A stretch of DNA of 64,000 nucleotides from CAZGSN01 sp964371655. GTDB lineage: Bacteria > Desulfobacterota > Binatia > HRBIN30. Below the pieces are notes generated by a model, which worked only from the letters and a program-made list of their open reading frames with translations, searched no databases and was not told the origin of the DNA. The translations under genes were made by a program, and so were the position numbers. Location: positions 62,001 to 126,000 of the forward strand of contig CAYJOD010000002.1 in NCBI GenBank assembly GCA_964371655.1, given 5' to 3'. Positions 34,344 through 43,146 of the stretch are shown one piece after another (the first letter of the stretch is position 1; every line of letters starts with the position of its first letter).

Positions 34344-35564
34344 ATGGCAAAGGCACTTCCCTTGAAAGGCATCCGCGTCGCGAACTTTGGTTGGGTCTGG
34401 GCCGGGCCCGTGGTCGGGCAGACCCTCGGGTTCCTCGGCGCCGAGGTTTACAAGATCGAGTCGCGCGCGCGCATCGACCTGACGCGCATGCTGCCACCGT
34501 TCGCCGGCGGCGTGCGCGACCCCGACCGCAGTCTCTCGAATCACGCGGCGTGGGCGGGCAACGGCAGCGTCACTCTCAACCTGAAGAGGCCAGAGGCACA
34601 GGAGCTGGCGCGGCAGCTGATCGGCAAATGCGATGTGGTGGTGGAGAACTTCGGGCCCGGCGCCATGGACAAGATGAACCTCGGCTACGACGTGCTGCGT
34701 GCCATCAAGCCCGACCTCGTCATGCTGTCGATGCCTGCGGCGGGCCTCTCCGGGCCGCTCAAGAGCGTCCGAACCTACGGCCTCAGCCTTAGCAGCCTCA
34801 CCGGCTTGGACAGCCTCACCGGTTACGTCGACGGACCGCCGCTGCCCTTCGAGAACGCCTTCGCCGATCCCTACAACGGCGTCATGGGCGCGTTCGCCAT
34901 CCTTACCGCGCTCACCTACCGCGATCGCACCGGCAGCGGGCAGCACATCGATTACTCGCAGCAGGAAGCGGTGATGCAGATGGTCGGCCCGGCGTTCATG
35001 GACTATGCGATCAACGCTCGCGTCGCCGGCCCCAAGGGCAACCGCCATCCGCTCGACGCGGCGGCGCCGCACGGCGTCTTCCCCTGCGCGGGCGAGGATC
35101 GCTGGATCAGCATTGCGGTTGCAACCGAGGAGGAATGGACGGGGCTTGTCGACGCGATGCGTAATCCCGCATGGGCGGCCGTGCCAGAGCTCGCCAGCTC
35201 GGCGCAGCGTCGCCTGCACATCGATATGCTGCACCAACATCTGGCGGAGTGGACGCGGAGCTTCGATGACTATGGGTTGGCTCACCTCCTGCAGAGCCAC
35301 GGCGTGGCGGCAGCGCCGGTGCTCAACGTGGCCGACCTCCTGCGTGATCCACACTATCGCGCCCGCGGCACCTTCATCGAGGTGCAGCACCCGTTGGGAT
35401 TCAAGGAGACGATCTACGGTGCGTACGTGAAGACCAGTCGCACCGAAGCGGACGTGCAACCGGGGCCGCGCATGGGCCGGGACAACGATTTTGTCTTTCG
35501 CCAGCTCCTGGGCGTCGCTGAGGAGCGCTATCAGGAGCTCATGAAAGCGCAGATCATCTACTGA
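34344..35564 (+). CDS. Class III CoA-transferase, counterpart of the C-half of the fused enzyme
   Basis: A 406-residue PF02515 protein, ATG 34344 after GAGAGG. LKGIRVANFGWVWAGPVVGQ, TLGFLGAEVYKIES, LTGLDSLTGY, NAFADPYNGV (Asp175) and HPLGFKETIYGAYVKT match domain 2 of the protein at 17085. In other class III enzymes the active site is formed across interlocked chains, so pairing with the 32959 product is likely. Downstream is an inverted-repeat element, then an unrelated flavoenzyme. Confidence 0.93.
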   Translation: MAKALPLKGIRVANFGWVWAGPVVGQTLGFLGAEVYKIESRARIDLTRMLPPFAGGVRDPDRSLSNHAAWAGNGSVTLNLKRPEAQELARQLIGKCDVVVENFGPGAMDKMNLGYDVLRAIKPDLVMLSMPAAGLSGPLKSVRTYGLSLSSLTGLDSLTGYVDGPPLPFENAFADPYNGVMGAFAILTALTYRDRTGSGQHIDYSQQEAVMQMVGPAFMDYAINARVAGPKGNRHPLDAAAPHGVFPCAGEDRWISIAVATEEEWTGLVDAMRNPAWAAVPELASSAQRRLHIDMLHQHLAEWTRSFDDYGLAHLLQSHGVAAAPVLNVADLLRDPHYRARGTFIEVQHPLGFKETIYGAYVKTSRTEADVQPGPRMGRDNDFVFRQLLGVAEERYQELMKAQIIY

Positions 35565-35648
35565 GGTTCAAGGAGTTTGGCGTAGGCATACGGGGACGCA
35601 TCTAGAGCGGCGTCTAAGGACGGCTGTTCACAAATTCGGTGGCGTATT

Positions 35649-35759
35649 TCCGTTGGTCCCGAGTAGCCGCCTTCTTCTGGCGGCGTATCGAGGGACATCG
35701 CGGCAGGGCGCCCCTCGATACGGCCGCTGAAAGAACGCGGCCTACTCGGGGCGAACGGA
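35649..35759. repeat. Inverted-repeat element family F, copy 2
   Basis: TCCGTTGGTCCCGAGTAGCC and GGCGGCGTATCGAGGG face CCCCTCGATACGG and CCTACTCGGGGCGAACGGA. Same family as 19648 and 48612. Confidence 0.85.
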
Positions 35760-35845
35760 GAGTGGGCCGACAGACATCACTGTAATTGTGAACGGAAGTA
35801 CTTAGCCTGCGCCGTTTCCCGTCTACGATGGCAGGGGAGATGACA

Positions 35846-37195
35846 ATGACCATGCCCGCGAGGAGTGGCACCGATTTCTTGGACATCAGTCCCTGGGTGG
35901 TCCCACCCGCGGATTTACAGCCGGCGCTATCAGGTGACTGCTCCGCTGACGTGGCGATCGTCGGCGCCGGTCTCACCGGGCTATCCACGGCGCTGGCGCT
36001 CAAAGCTGCGGGCGGCGATGTGGTCGTGCTCGAACGCGATTTCGCCGGCTTCGGTGCCAGCGGCAGGAACGCCGGCCACCTGACACCCACAATTGGCAAA
36101 GACCTGCCGACGTTGCTGATGCTGTTCGGCAAGCAGCGCGCGGCGCAGTTGGTGCGCTTTGCCGACGACGCGGTGCGCTACGTCGAAGAGGTAATCCGCG
36201 AGCAGGGCATAGACTGCGACTACGTGCCGTCCGGGAACATCATGGCCGCCGTGCATCCGGGGCAGGAGGGGCGCCTGCGCAAGGCTGCGGCCGTAGCCGC
36301 GGAGGTCGGGGCGCGCGTTCGGTTTCTCGATCGTGATGAGATGCGCGCACGCGGGCTGCCGCCGGCGTTTCTCTCTGGTGCCCTGGAGGAGGCAGGTGGC
36401 ACGCTCGATCCGGGCAAATACGTCATGGGCTTGCGTCGTGCCGTGCTCGATGCGGGCATCAAGCTGTACGAGCAAACCGCGGTGCAACAGATCGTCGACG
36501 AGCAGCGTCCGCGTGTGCGCACCAACACCGGCACGGTGACCGCCGACCGCGTCGTGTTGGCGACGAACGCCTACACGCCGGCGCTCGGTCGTTTGCGCTA
36601 CACCATCTTCCCAATTTACGACACACTCTTCGAGAGCGCGCCGTTGACGGAGGCGCAGCTCAGCGCCCTCGGCTGGCTTGGCAAAGAGGGGATCTACACG
36701 GCACACGAAAGCCTCGAGAGTTACCGGCTGACCGCGCGTGGGACGATCCTCGGCGGCTCGAAGGGTGTCCGCTACGCTTACGGCAGCGCCCTCAAGGGCG
36801 GGCCGCACCCGTGGACGCTGGGTCTCGTCGAAGGTGCCTTCCGCGACCGCTTTCCGGATCTGCGCCAGGTCCCGGTGGCCCACTTCTGGGGCGGGTGGCT
36901 CGACATGACACTGCATTTTCTCCCGGCGCTCGGGCGCACGGGGAGAAGTCGCAATATCTACTACGCGATTGGCTACAACGGACACGGCGTGGCTGCCGCG
37001 AGCGCAATGGGTCCGATCCTCGCCGCGTACATGCTGGGGCGGAGGAACGAGCATGCCGAGACGCTCGCCCGCTTCGTGCCGCCGCTGCCGCCTGAACCGC
37101 TGCGATGGCTCCTCATCCGCGGCATGATGGGTATCCTCAACGCCGTCGATGCCCGCGTCGATCGGCAGGTCCGCGGGCGAGTCACCGCTGCCTAA
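35846..37195 (+). CDS. FAD-dependent oxidoreductase, DAO/glycine-oxidase type
   Basis: A DAO-family flavoprotein (PF01266) of 449 residues from ATG 35846, which has AGGGGAG six bases upstream; ATGs at 35828 and 35840 are also in frame. The FAD-binding Rossmann motif is DVAIVGAGLTGLSTALALKA with LERD following, then GFGASGRNAGHLTPT. The C-terminal FAD region is YYAIGYNGHGVAAASAMG. Family members oxidise amino acids or amines to imines and H2O2; substrate unknown. Monocistronic. Confidence 0.88.
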   Translation: MTMPARSGTDFLDISPWVVPPADLQPALSGDCSADVAIVGAGLTGLSTALALKAAGGDVVVLERDFAGFGASGRNAGHLTPTIGKDLPTLLMLFGKQRAAQLVRFADDAVRYVEEVIREQGIDCDYVPSGNIMAAVHPGQEGRLRKAAAVAAEVGARVRFLDRDEMRARGLPPAFLSGALEEAGGTLDPGKYVMGLRRAVLDAGIKLYEQTAVQQIVDEQRPRVRTNTGTVTADRVVLATNAYTPALGRLRYTIFPIYDTLFESAPLTEAQLSALGWLGKEGIYTAHESLESYRLTARGTILGGSKGVRYAYGSALKGGPHPWTLGLVEGAFRDRFPDLRQVPVAHFWGGWLDMTLHFLPALGRTGRSRNIYYAIGYNGHGVAAASAMGPILAAYMLGRRNEHAETLARFVPPLPPEPLRWLLIRGMMGILNAVDARVDRQVRGRVTAA

Positions 37196-37202
37196 GGAGC
37201 TT

Positions 37203-37318
37203 GTGTCAAAGCCTAACGCAGAGGGCGGGCCCCCCCCCGCCCCCAACAAAAAAAACCCCGGAACCCCCAAACCCGGGGGGGGGGGGGGGGGGGCCCCCGC
37301 CCCGTGGGCTTTGAGACA
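37203..37318. repeat. Inverted repeat with long C and G homopolymer runs
   Basis: TTGTGTCAAAGCC and GGCTTTGAGACAA bracket a stretch of C9, A8, and an uninterrupted run of 19 G (37275-37293). The ends resemble the 23124 element. Such runs are rare elsewhere in the window, and the interior may be mis-sequenced or mis-assembled across a hairpin. Confidence 0.7.
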
Positions 37319-37381
37319 ACCGCTAACGGTCGCGGTTCAGGTCGAGATCCTCAGGTGTTCGCGGGCTCGGAGGGGCCGCCG

Positions 37382-37411
37382 TTGATTCAATGAGCAATTA
37401 CTCTTAGAGTA
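37382..37411 (+). promoter_or_regulatory. MerR-type promoter/operator
   Basis: TTGATT at 37382 and the near-perfect palindrome TACTCTTAGAGTA (37399-37411) lie immediately before the merR-like ATG, with no ribosome site between. CTCTnAGAG dyads in a long-spaced promoter are typical MerR targets, which suggests autoregulation and possibly control of the men genes downstream. Confidence 0.45.
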
Positions 37412-37418
37412 GACGCTC

Positions 37419-38183
37419 ATGAACTATCGGGTCGAGGAGCTGGCCGCCGCAGCTGGGGTGAAGGTCGACACGGTTCGCTTTTATCAGAGTAAGGGGCTGC
37501 TCCCGGCGCCGCGCCGCGTGAAGCGGGTGGCCGAGTACTCGGGCCAGCACCTCGATCGTTTGCGACAGATTCGTCGCTACCAAGAGCGCGGTCTGAGTTT
37601 GGCGGTGATCAAACGCGTGCTTGACGGTAAGCAACCCGTCGCCGCGGCGCGGGGTTCGAAGGCGGAGACCCTGCGCACCTTGGTTTCTAAGGAACGTGGA
37701 GAGCGCTCGCTGACGCGGGCGCAGCTGTCGGAGCAGACGGGGGTTCCCGAGGCGCTGATCGCGGCGGTCGAGACGGCAGGTCTGCTGCAGCCGAGCACCG
37801 TGGCGACGAAAGCACGCTACGGTGACGCCGACGTGCAGATTTTGCGTGCCGGACTGGAGATCATGCGGCACGGCTTTCCGCTCGACGAGCTGCTGCGCCT
37901 GGCGACGAGCCACGCAAAGGGGGTGGAGAAGGTGTGCGCCAGCGCGGTCGATCTCTTCGATCGCTACGTGCGCAAGGCCGGCGAGGCTGGGGTCTCGTCG
38001 GAAGAGGTCGCCGAGACGTTCCGTCGGCTGTTGCCGGCGGTGACGACTCTGGTGGCGTTGCACTTCCAGCGTACACTCCTAAGCCGCGCGCTGGCGCGGC
38101 TGTCGGCGCACGGTGACGCTGGCGCAATCGATGCCGCACAAGCGGCGCTCGAGTCGGGCCATCTGGAGGTCGCGTGGCGCTAG
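37419..38183 (+). CDS. MerR family transcriptional regulator
   Basis: A 254-residue regulator. Residues 1-70 form a MerR winged helix (YRVEELAAAAGVKVDTVRFY, QSKGLLPAPRR, YQERGLSLAVIKRVL). The remaining 180 residues are helical and contain a second MerR-like segment (LTRAQLSEQTGVPEALIAAV), so the effector domain is larger than in metal-sensing members. Its 3' end overlaps the start of the methyltransferase gene by ten bases, tying it to the menaquinone operon, which it may regulate. Confidence 0.88.
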   Translation: MNYRVEELAAAAGVKVDTVRFYQSKGLLPAPRRVKRVAEYSGQHLDRLRQIRRYQERGLSLAVIKRVLDGKQPVAAARGSKAETLRTLVSKERGERSLTRAQLSEQTGVPEALIAAVETAGLLQPSTVATKARYGDADVQILRAGLEIMRHGFPLDELLRLATSHAKGVEKVCASAVDLFDRYVRKAGEAGVSSEEVAETFRRLLPAVTTLVALHFQRTLLSRALARLSAHGDAGAIDAAQAALESGHLEVAWR

Positions 38184-38881
38184 TGGCTTTGCCCGATCCG
38201 AACGACAAGTCGGCCGTCGTCGAAGCGATGTTCGATCGTATCGCGCCGCGCTACGACCGTTTGAATCGCCTCCTGACCCTGCGTCTCGATCAGAGTTGGC
38301 GGCGACGCTTGATCGCGGCGGTGCAAATCGGTCGCGGCGATCGTGTCGTCGACCTCGGCTGCGGCACCGGCGACCTCCTCGATCTCGCCGCTGCCACCGG
38401 GGCGATTGCATTCGGCGTCGACTTCTCGGCGGGAATGCTGGCGGCGGCACGGCGGCGCAACGCAGATGTCGGGCTGCTGCGCGCCGATGCTGCGCGCCTG
38501 CCGTTTGCCGATGGCATCGCCACCGTCGTCACCAGTGCCTTCATGCTGCGCAACCTGGTGGCGATCCCGCCGGTGCTGCGCGAGACGGCGCGGCTGTTGG
38601 TACCGGGCGGGCGTCTTGCGCTGATCGAGGTCGATGAGCCGCGTCTCGCCGTCCTCCGCTGGGGCCACGCCTTCTACTTCCGCCGTGTCGTGCCGCTGGT
38701 GGGTGGCCTGCTCTCCGACCGCTGGGCCTACTCGTACCTGCCGCAATCGACCGCCTATCTGCCGCCGATCGAGCGCCTGCGCACAATGCTTGCGGAAGCT
38801 GGCTTTGAGCAGGTGACGAAGATCGCGCTCAGCGGCGGAATTGCGCAGCTGGTCACCGCGGTACGCCGGGAGGAGCCGTGA
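38174..38881 (+). CDS. menG: Demethylmenaquinone methyltransferase (UbiE/MenG)
   Basis: A 235-residue class I SAM methyltransferase of the UbiE/COQ5 family that makes menaquinone from demethylmenaquinone. FDRIAPRYDRLNRLLTLRLD and WRRRLI are family-specific, DLGCGTGDLLDLA is SAM motif I, and FMLRNL is the conserved post-motif. The start is a GTG inside the end of the MerR gene and the stop overlaps the menF GTG, so it is fully embedded in the operon. Confidence 0.92.
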   Translation: MALVALPDPNDKSAVVEAMFDRIAPRYDRLNRLLTLRLDQSWRRRLIAAVQIGRGDRVVDLGCGTGDLLDLAAATGAIAFGVDFSAGMLAAARRRNADVGLLRADAARLPFADGIATVVTSAFMLRNLVAIPPVLRETARLLVPGGRLALIEVDEPRLAVLRWGHAFYFRRVVPLVGGLLSDRWAYSYLPQSTAYLPPIERLRTMLAEAGFEQVTKIALSGGIAQLVTAVRREEP

Positions 38882-40320
38882 GCTCCCGCAACGCGTTCGC
38901 GATCGACGGCGCTGTCGCCGATGGCGGCGCCGAGCCGTCGCCGGAACGGATGGCAGACGCGGCCGCGGAGGCGGTCCGCCTGGCCCGTGCCACGGGAGAG
39001 ATGACGATCCTCAGCTGCTCCTTCGCCGCCGAGAGCGCCGGTGACCTTGTGGACTTCGTTGCGCATCGCGCCTGCGGCGAGGAATCATTCTTCTGGGAGC
39101 GGCCGTCGGATGCGGTCGGCGTCGCCGCCCGGGGTACGCTGGCGACAGTGAGCGCCAACGGCCCAGGACGCTTCGTCGCCATGGCCAACGGCTGCCGGGA
39201 GTGGCGGAGTCGCGTCGTGTCGGTCACCGACATACCTCCGCTCTTCGTCGGTGGTTTCGCCTTTGCGGATGAACGCAACGATACGGGCGTGTGGGCGGAT
39301 GTGCCTGCCGCACGTTTCGTTCTTCCGCGCCAGAGCGTGCTGCGGCGCGACGGCAGCGTTCGCGTCACCATCAACGTCGAGGTGCAAGCGCACGACGAAA
39401 AGGCGTCGGTTCTGCAGTGTTTGCTCGAGGAGCGCGCGGCTCTCTCGGACGAAATGCGAAGGCCGCCACGGCGCTCGGTCGGCGGCGACCCGTGTACCTA
39501 CACGGCGACGTCGGTGCCGACGCCAGGTGCCTGGCGTGCGACGGTACGCGAAACGCTGACGGACATTGCGGGCGGAGCTCTGGAAAAGCTGGTGCTGGCG
39601 CGCTCGTGTACGGTACGAGCATCGCTGCCGTTCGATTTCGCGCGTGTCGTGCGCCGATTGCGACGCACCTATGCCGGCTGCACGACCTATTGGCTTGCTT
39701 TGCCCCAGGGCGATCTCGTCGGCGCCACGCCGGAGCCGTTGGCGGCGTTTCATGAAGGCGAGGTGTGCAGCGCTGCGGTTGCGGGCTCAACCCGCCGCGG
39801 CACCAGCGCCGAGGAGGACGGCAATTTGGCGGAAGCGTTGCTGCGCAGCAGTAAGGAGCGGCTCGAGCATCGCATCGTCGGGCGCGGCATCGTCGATGCG
39901 TTGGGTCCGGTGTGCGACGCCGTGCACAGCGCCGAACACCCGCACGTCTTGGCACTAGCGACCGTGCAACACCTGGTTACGCCGATCCGTGGTCGATTGA
40001 AGGTCGGCGTGCATCCCTTCGAGGTGCTCGCTCGTTTGCATCCGACGCCTGCCGTGTGCGGCGCCCCACGCGAGGCGGCGCTTGCGGCGCTGCGGCAATG
40101 CGAGTCGATCGACCGCGGTTGGTATGCGGGTGCCGTCGGCTGGAGCGATGGCGCGCATGAGGCCGAGCTCTCCGTCAGTCTGCGCTGTGCCTTCGTGCGC
40201 GGCGCGGAGGCGACGCTGTTTGCCGGTGCGGGAATCGTCGCCGGCTCCGACCCCGATGCCGAGATTGCCGAGACACGTCTCAAGTTCCAGCCACTGCTGT
40301 CGGCGCTACTCGAGCTCTGA
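38878..40320 (+). CDS. menF: Isochorismate synthase
   Basis: A 480-residue chorismate-utilising enzyme converting chorismate to isochorismate, the first committed step of menaquinone synthesis. The chorismate-binding domain (about 215-478) contains ALEKLVLAR, VGATPEPLAAF, SAAVAGSTRRG, HPTPAVCGAPREAAL and FAGAGIVAGSDPDAEIAET. It starts at GTG 38878 overlapping the menG stop. The following menD begins ten bases after its stop. Confidence 0.94.
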   Translation: MSSRNAFAIDGAVADGGAEPSPERMADAAAEAVRLARATGEMTILSCSFAAESAGDLVDFVAHRACGEESFFWERPSDAVGVAARGTLATVSANGPGRFVAMANGCREWRSRVVSVTDIPPLFVGGFAFADERNDTGVWADVPAARFVLPRQSVLRRDGSVRVTINVEVQAHDEKASVLQCLLEERAALSDEMRRPPRRSVGGDPCTYTATSVPTPGAWRATVRETLTDIAGGALEKLVLARSCTVRASLPFDFARVVRRLRRTYAGCTTYWLALPQGDLVGATPEPLAAFHEGEVCSAAVAGSTRRGTSAEEDGNLAEALLRSSKERLEHRIVGRGIVDALGPVCDAVHSAEHPHVLALATVQHLVTPIRGRLKVGVHPFEVLARLHPTPAVCGAPREAALAALRQCESIDRGWYAGAVGWSDGAHEAELSVSLRCAFVRGAEATLFAGAGIVAGSDPDAEIAETRLKFQPLLSALLEL

Positions 40321-40330
40321 GGTCTCGACG

Positions 40331-42097
40331 ATGTCACTTTCTCTCGGCACCCCGCCGATGGCTGCGGATCCGGTCTACGAAGCTGTCTGCGCATTTGTAT
40401 CGGTCCTCGCGGCCGCGGGTGTCGAGCACGTCTGCGTCGCCCCCGGCGCGCGTTCCACACCCCTGGCTCTGGCGTTGGCGCAACAGCCGGGGCTGCGTGT
40501 GTGGTCGCATGTCGACGAGCGTAGCGCCGCGTTCTTCGCCTTGGGGATTGCCAAGGAGACGCGGCGACCAACGGCGGTGCTGTGCACCTCGGGTACGGCC
40601 GCGGCCAATTTCCTGCCCGCCGTCGTCGAAGCGTACGCGGCCGAGGTGCCGATGCTGGTGCTCACCGCCGACCGACCACCCGAGCTGCGCGGCTGCGGCG
40701 CGCCGCAGAGCATCGACCAGATCAAGCTCTACGGCAGCTACGCAAGATGGTTTGCAGAAGCCGGGGCGCCGGAAATCGGCGCAGGATATTTCCGTTCGCT
40801 GGCAGCGCGTGCGGTTGCGTTCGCCGTCGCCTCGCCGCCGGGGCCGGTGCATCTGAACTTCCCGTTCCGCGAGCCGCTCATGCCAAGCGCGGCCCTGCCG
40901 ACAAGCGATGCGCGAAGTGCGACGGTGGCGCATCACGCTCTGCTGGCTCCGGAGCCGGGCTTGGTCCGCAGCTTGGCCGAACGCCTCGGCCGCAGCCGGC
41001 GACCGCTGATCGTGTGCGGCCCAGGCTATGGCGGTGATGAGTTTGCCTCCGCCGTCGCCGAGTTGGCTGAACGCTGCGGTGCTCCGATTCTCGCCGATCC
41101 ACTGTCGCAGATGCGCTGCGGTACGCACGACCTATCGCACGTGGTCGCGACCTATGATGCGTTGCTCCGTCATCAGCCGCTGGCGGCACGCCTGGCCCCG
41201 GACCTGGTCCTACGCATCGGTCCGACGCCGCGTTCGAAGCCACTGCTGCAGTACCTGCAACGTCATGTGGCAGCGCCGCAGATCGTTCTGCATTCGTTGG
41301 GGGCGTGGTCGGATCCGGGTCTGTCCGCCGCGGAGATGATCGCGGCCGACCCGACTCTCACCTGTGCCGCGCTGTTGCCGCGGCTCGAGGCTCGCGATCC
41401 GACGGCGCCGTGGCTTAGCAGTTGGACGAAGGCTGGCGACTGTGCCGCGGCGGCCCTGGCTGCCGAGTTCGAGGCGATGGAAGAGATGTTCGAGGGCAAA
41501 GCGTTGGCGCGATTGGCGGCGCGGCTTCCGGACGAAGCCGTGGTCTTCGTCGGCAACAGCATGCCGGTGCGCGATATCGAGTCGTTCTGGCCGGTGGGAC
41601 CCAAACGGCGGCGCTTTCTATGCAACCACGGCGCCAACGGCATCGACGGTTTCGTATCCAGTGTGCTCGGCGTGGCCGCGAGCGGCATGGCTGCCAGCGC
41701 GGAGGTACCGGTGGTGGCGGTTACCGGCGACCTCGGCTTCTATCACGATCTCAACGGTCTCCTGGCGGCGAAGCGTTATCCAATTGCGGCGACGATCCTC
41801 GTTCTCAACAACGACGGCGGCGGCATCTTCTCTTTTTTGCCGCAAGCGCATTGCGGCGCTGGGTTCGAAGAGCTCTTCGCTACTCCGCATGGCCTCGATT
41901 TTCACCATGCCGCCCAACTCTACGGCGCCGAGTTCGAACGCGTCTCGTCGTGGTCTCAATTCGATGCCGCCGTACCAAGGGCGATTGCCTCGAAGCGCAC
42001 CACGGTGATCGAGGTCCCGGTGCCCGGGCGTGATCGCAACGTCGCGCTGCATCGGGAGCTGTGGCGGAGCGTCGCTGCGGCGTTGGAGCGCTTGTAG
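40331..42097 (+). CDS. menD: SEPHCHC synthase (MenD)
   Basis: A 588-residue thiamine-diphosphate enzyme joining isochorismate and 2-oxoglutarate to give SEPHCHC. N-terminal VAPGARSTPLALAL and HVDERSAAFFALGIAKE supply the ThDP-activating Glu; the cofactor/Mg loop is TGDLGFYHDLNGLL through VLNNDGGGIFSFLP. The length is normal. ATG 40331 is the start, as longer reading would run over menF. The gene is followed without gap by menH. Confidence 0.96.
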   Translation: MSLSLGTPPMAADPVYEAVCAFVSVLAAAGVEHVCVAPGARSTPLALALAQQPGLRVWSHVDERSAAFFALGIAKETRRPTAVLCTSGTAAANFLPAVVEAYAAEVPMLVLTADRPPELRGCGAPQSIDQIKLYGSYARWFAEAGAPEIGAGYFRSLAARAVAFAVASPPGPVHLNFPFREPLMPSAALPTSDARSATVAHHALLAPEPGLVRSLAERLGRSRRPLIVCGPGYGGDEFASAVAELAERCGAPILADPLSQMRCGTHDLSHVVATYDALLRHQPLAARLAPDLVLRIGPTPRSKPLLQYLQRHVAAPQIVLHSLGAWSDPGLSAAEMIAADPTLTCAALLPRLEARDPTAPWLSSWTKAGDCAAAALAAEFEAMEEMFEGKALARLAARLPDEAVVFVGNSMPVRDIESFWPVGPKRRRFLCNHGANGIDGFVSSVLGVAASGMAASAEVPVVAVTGDLGFYHDLNGLLAAKRYPIAATILVLNNDGGGIFSFLPQAHCGAGFEELFATPHGLDFHHAAQLYGAEFERVSSWSQFDAAVPRAIASKRTTVIEVPVPGRDRNVALHRELWRSVAAALERL

Positions 42098-42922
42098 ATG
42101 TTCGTGAAACGCGGTGATCTGCGCTTGCACGTGGAGAGTATTGGAAGCGGCGATGCGCTCGTCGCCCTGCATGGCTTCAGTGGCAGTGCCGCCGACTGGC
42201 GTCCGCTGCGACCGTTACTCGATGCCGGGCTGCGTCTCGTCGTTGTCGATCTCATCGGTCACGGACGTTCCGACGCCCCGGTCGAAGTCGAACCCTACGA
42301 CCCAATGCGCTGTGTCGACGATCTTGTCGGCGTGATCGATGCGCTTGGCATCGAACGCGCACATTGGCTCGGGTACTCGATGGGCGGTCGTATCGCCTTG
42401 GCGCTGGCCATCACCCGTCCGCAACGTGTCGACCGGCTGATCCTCGAGAGCGCGTCACCGGGATTGGCCGAATCGTTTGCTCGTCAACAGCGACATGCGG
42501 CAGACGCAGCCCTGGCACTCTCGATTGAAGCAGATGGGATGGAGCTCTTCGTCGATCGTTGGATGGCGCAGCCGTTATTCGCCTCACAGGCGCGGTTGAG
42601 TGCATCCGAGCGCGCCGCGGCGCGAGCGGCGCGACTGCTGCAACGGCCGCACGGTCTGGCCAACAGTCTGCGTGGGATGGGGACCGGGTCGCAGCCATCA
42701 TTCTGGGAGGAGCTGCCGCTGCTCGAACCGGAAACGCTGCTGATCTGCGGTGCGCTCGACACGAAGTTCTGCGGCATCGCTGCGGCGATGGCGGAACGAG
42801 CGACGCGTGCCCGCGTCGCCGTGATCGCCGATGCCGGACACGCGACGCACGTCGAGCAGCCCGAGGAGTTCGCCGCTCACGTCAAGGCGTTCCTGTCGGG
42901 CCCGGGCGTGATGCCAAGGTGA
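42098..42922 (+). CDS. menH: SHCHC synthase (MenH), alpha/beta hydrolase fold
   Basis: A 274-residue alpha/beta hydrolase starting at the base after the menD stop. The HGFSGS oxyanion motif, nucleophile Ser in LGYSMGGRIALAL, ESASPGL, Asp in CGALDTKF and His in DAGHATHVEQP form the expected MenH set. It eliminates pyruvate from SEPHCHC to give SHCHC. Position directly behind menD supports the assignment over other hydrolases. Confidence 0.9.
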   Translation: MFVKRGDLRLHVESIGSGDALVALHGFSGSAADWRPLRPLLDAGLRLVVVDLIGHGRSDAPVEVEPYDPMRCVDDLVGVIDALGIERAHWLGYSMGGRIALALAITRPQRVDRLILESASPGLAESFARQQRHAADAALALSIEADGMELFVDRWMAQPLFASQARLSASERAAARAARLLQRPHGLANSLRGMGTGSQPSFWEELPLLEPETLLICGALDTKFCGIAAAMAERATRARVAVIADAGHATHVEQPEEFAAHVKAFLSGPGVMPR

Positions 42923-42955
42923 CGCGCGGGGGTAAAGGCTATGCGGCAGATAGTT

Positions 42956-43079
42956 CTCGCGCCAAGACGCAAAGACGCAAAGACGCAAAGGGGACAAGCC
43001 TTCTGAAACGGAGGCCGGGATTCGGATTGGTGGTGAGGCCTGCACTCTCTTCCTTGGCGGCTTTGCGTCTTGGCGCGAG
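42956..43079. repeat. Inverted-repeat element family A, copy 2
   Basis: CTCGCGCCAAGACGCAAAG, followed by three ACGCAAAG units in tandem, faces CTTTGCGTCTTGGCGCGAG. It lies inside the men gene cluster between menH and menB. Confidence 0.9.
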
Positions 43080-43146
43080 TCATTGTCCGATCAGAATCAA
43101 CTGAGCGCGCGGCAGCGTGTCTCGATCATCGAAGGGAGAATGCAGC

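Noticed and set aside
35981..37270. A 429-codon minus-strand frame
   Set aside because: Antisense to the DAO flavoprotein, which has a clear FAD motif; the antisense product has no domain.
40082..40330. Longer N-terminal extension of menD
   Set aside because: It would overlap menF by 240 bases in another frame; ATG 40331 gives the normal MenD N-terminus.
42956..43000. Tandem ACGCAAAG units as a CRISPR or satellite
   Set aside because: Only three short units without spacers; they are part of the family A element.
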